Source of the DNA: Gammaproteobacteria bacterium
Lineage (GTDB): Bacteria; Pseudomonadota; Gammaproteobacteria; Pseudomonadales; UBA3067
Direction of reading: 5' to 3'
DNA length: 6,576 nucleotides
Assembly: GCA_019090565.1 (NCBI GenBank)
Contig: JAHRVS010000199.1
Location: 1 to 6,576 of the forward strand
The position numbers and the translations under genes were made by a program. This document shows positions 5,561-6,576 of this stretch, one piece after another. Each line of letters starts with the position of its first letter. The first letter of the stretch is position 1. The notes under the pieces were generated by a model. That model did no database searches and was not told where the DNA came from. It was given only the letters and a program-made list of their open reading frames with translations.

Positions 5561-6576
5561 CTAAGCATGGCGTTGTTCAAAGCCCATCATAAAATCAATC
5601 AAAGCATCAACAGCGTCTTCCGTCACGGCGTTGTATATACTGGCTCGCATACCGCCCACAGAGCGATGCCCTTTTAAATTAAAGAGCCCCGCTTTCTCTG
5701 ACTCAGCAAGAAATGCTTTATCTAAGTCACTATTTGCCAAAATGAAAGGGACATTCATAAGCGAACGGTTGTCGATGGACACTGGGTTACTGAAAAAATC
5801 ACTTCTATCAATAGCGCCGTACAACTTCTGGGCTTTTTTCAGGTTGATTTTGGCCACTTCATCTTGGCCGCCTAGCTCCAGCATCCACTCAAATACTAGC
5901 CCAGCCAAATACCACGAATAGGTAGGAGGTGTATTGTACATTGAGCCATTATCAGCTGCCGTTTTATAATCCATTGTGATAGGACAAATAGGCAATGCAT
6001 TACCAAGCAAGTCATCCCTAACAATTACTACCGTTAGACCAGCTGGCCCGATATTTTTTTGAGCACCAGCATAAATAACGCCAAAGCGACTGACATCAAT
6101 TCGCTCGGATAAAATCATAGAAGACAAGTCGGCCACGAGCGGCACTGCACCCACATCGGGAATATCTGAAAACCTCACGCCACCGATAGTTTCATTGGGC
6201 GTATAGTGAACATAAGCTGCATTAGGGTTTAATTGCCATTCGTTCTGTTGTGGCACACTGGAAAAGTTATCCGCTTCGCTAGTGGCTACAATATTCACCT
6301 TAGCAAATCGCTTGGCTTCTGCTATCGCTTTTTTTGACCACGCACCGGTATTAAAATAATCGACCTCTGTCTTGTCTCCAAGAAGGTTTAGTGGGACAGC
6401 AGAAAACTGCGAGCTCGCACCACCTTGAAGAAAGAGCACTTTGTAGTTATCAGGAATAGCCATCAAAATACGTAAGTCAGCTTCGGCTTTTTCGGCTACC
6501 GAAACAAATTCCTTGCTGCGGTGGCTCATCTCCATTATTGAGCTAATGCCTTTTGATTGCCAATCTAGCAATTCAC
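5561..6576 (-). CDS. serC: Phosphoserine/phosphohydroxythreonine aminotransferase, N-terminus cut by window edge
   Basis: PLP-dependent enzyme converting 3-phosphohydroxypyruvate and glutamate to phosphoserine; in many bacteria it also acts in vitamin B6 synthesis. The reading frame runs off the right edge. The visible 337 residues begin ELLDWQSKG, which lines up with ELRDWNGLG near residue 25 of E. coli SerC, so about 24 residues, including the true start, are missing. Clear family motifs, counted from the TTG (Leu) codon at 6571: MEMSHRSKEF (13-22), FLQGGASSQF (47-56), HYTPNETIGG (122-131), YAGAQKNIGPAGL (167-179) with PLP lysine 172 (codon 6058-6056), NTPPTYSWYLAG, and KGHRSVGGMRASIYNA near the end. 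The stop is TAG at 5563. It is the most upstream gene visible in the operon, 99 bp before pheA. The TTG at 6571 is not the true start, because homology continues upstream of it. Confidence 0.95.
   Translation of the reverse strand, partial: ELLDWQSKGISSIMEMSHRSKEFVSVAEKAEADLRILMAIPDNYKVLFLQGGASSQFSAVPLNLLGDKTEVDYFNTGAWSKKAIAEAKRFAKVNIVATSEADNFSSVPQQNEWQLNPNAAYVHYTPNETIGGVRFSDIPDVGAVPLVADLSSMILSERIDVSRFGVIYAGAQKNIGPAGLTVVIVRDDLLGNALPICPITMDYKTAADNGSMYNTPPTYSWYLAGLVFEWMLELGGQDEVAKINLKKAQKLYGAIDRSDFFSNPVSIDNRSLMNVPFILANSDLDKAFLAESEKAGLFNLKGHRSVGGMRASIYNAVTEDAVDALIDFMMGFEQRHA

Noticed and set aside
5631..5921. Plus-strand open frames antisense to serC, and similar ones over pheA, hisC, aroA and cmk.
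   Set aside because: All overlap clear conserved genes and have no family motifs or convincing start context of their own.
6569..6571. TTG at 6571 as the start of serC.
   Set aside because: The preceding codon (Glu) continues the alignment with SerC proteins, and about 24 N-terminal residues are expected beyond the window edge. The gene is truncated by the window, not shortened.

Overview
The window looks like a conserved chromosomal operon from a gammaproteobacterium. All genes are read on the minus strand, so transcription runs from the right edge to the left edge: serC (5' end cut off), pheA, hisC, a tyrA-aroA fusion, cmk, and the first four codons of rpsA at the left edge. This order (serC-pheA-hisC-tyrA/aroA-cmk-rpsA) and the fused prephenate dehydrogenase/EPSP synthase are characteristic of Pseudomonas and relatives such as the Cellvibrio/Saccharophagus/Teredinibacter group. 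By eye the base composition is near-balanced and more AT-rich than typical Pseudomonas, so a marine relative fits better than Pseudomonas itself. That placement is an inference from gene order and protein resemblance, not a database match.

Layout from right to left. serC (5561 to the right edge) makes phosphohydroxypyruvate aminotransferase for serine and vitamin B6 synthesis. A 99-bp gap (5462-5560) with a 12-bp palindrome precedes pheA (4352-5461, chorismate mutase/prephenate dehydratase with an ACT domain). A 38-bp gap precedes hisC (3216-4313, aminotransferase). The hisC stop codon abuts the GTG start of tyrA-aroA (960-3215). A 27-bp gap precedes cmk (228-932). The 214-bp cmk-rpsA interval (14-227) contains no protein gene but holds at least four clear stem-loops, then a Shine-Dalgarno sequence and the rpsA start.

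How the genes work together. AroA makes EPSP, the precursor of chorismate. PheA converts chorismate to prephenate and phenylpyruvate, and TyrA converts prephenate (or arogenate) toward tyrosine. HisC can plausibly supply the aminotransferase step for the aromatic branch as well as for histidine. SerC supplies serine and a B6 intermediate; B6 (PLP) is the cofactor of both SerC and HisC. cmk (CMP recycling) and rpsA (ribosomal protein S1) tie the operon to nucleotide supply and translation.

There is no mobile element, CRISPR array, phage gene, tRNA or rRNA, and no sign of a previously undescribed system. The most worthwhile items are the structured RNA leader in front of rpsA, several active-site residue choices in the TyrA-AroA fusion, and the tight in-frame junctions around that gene.
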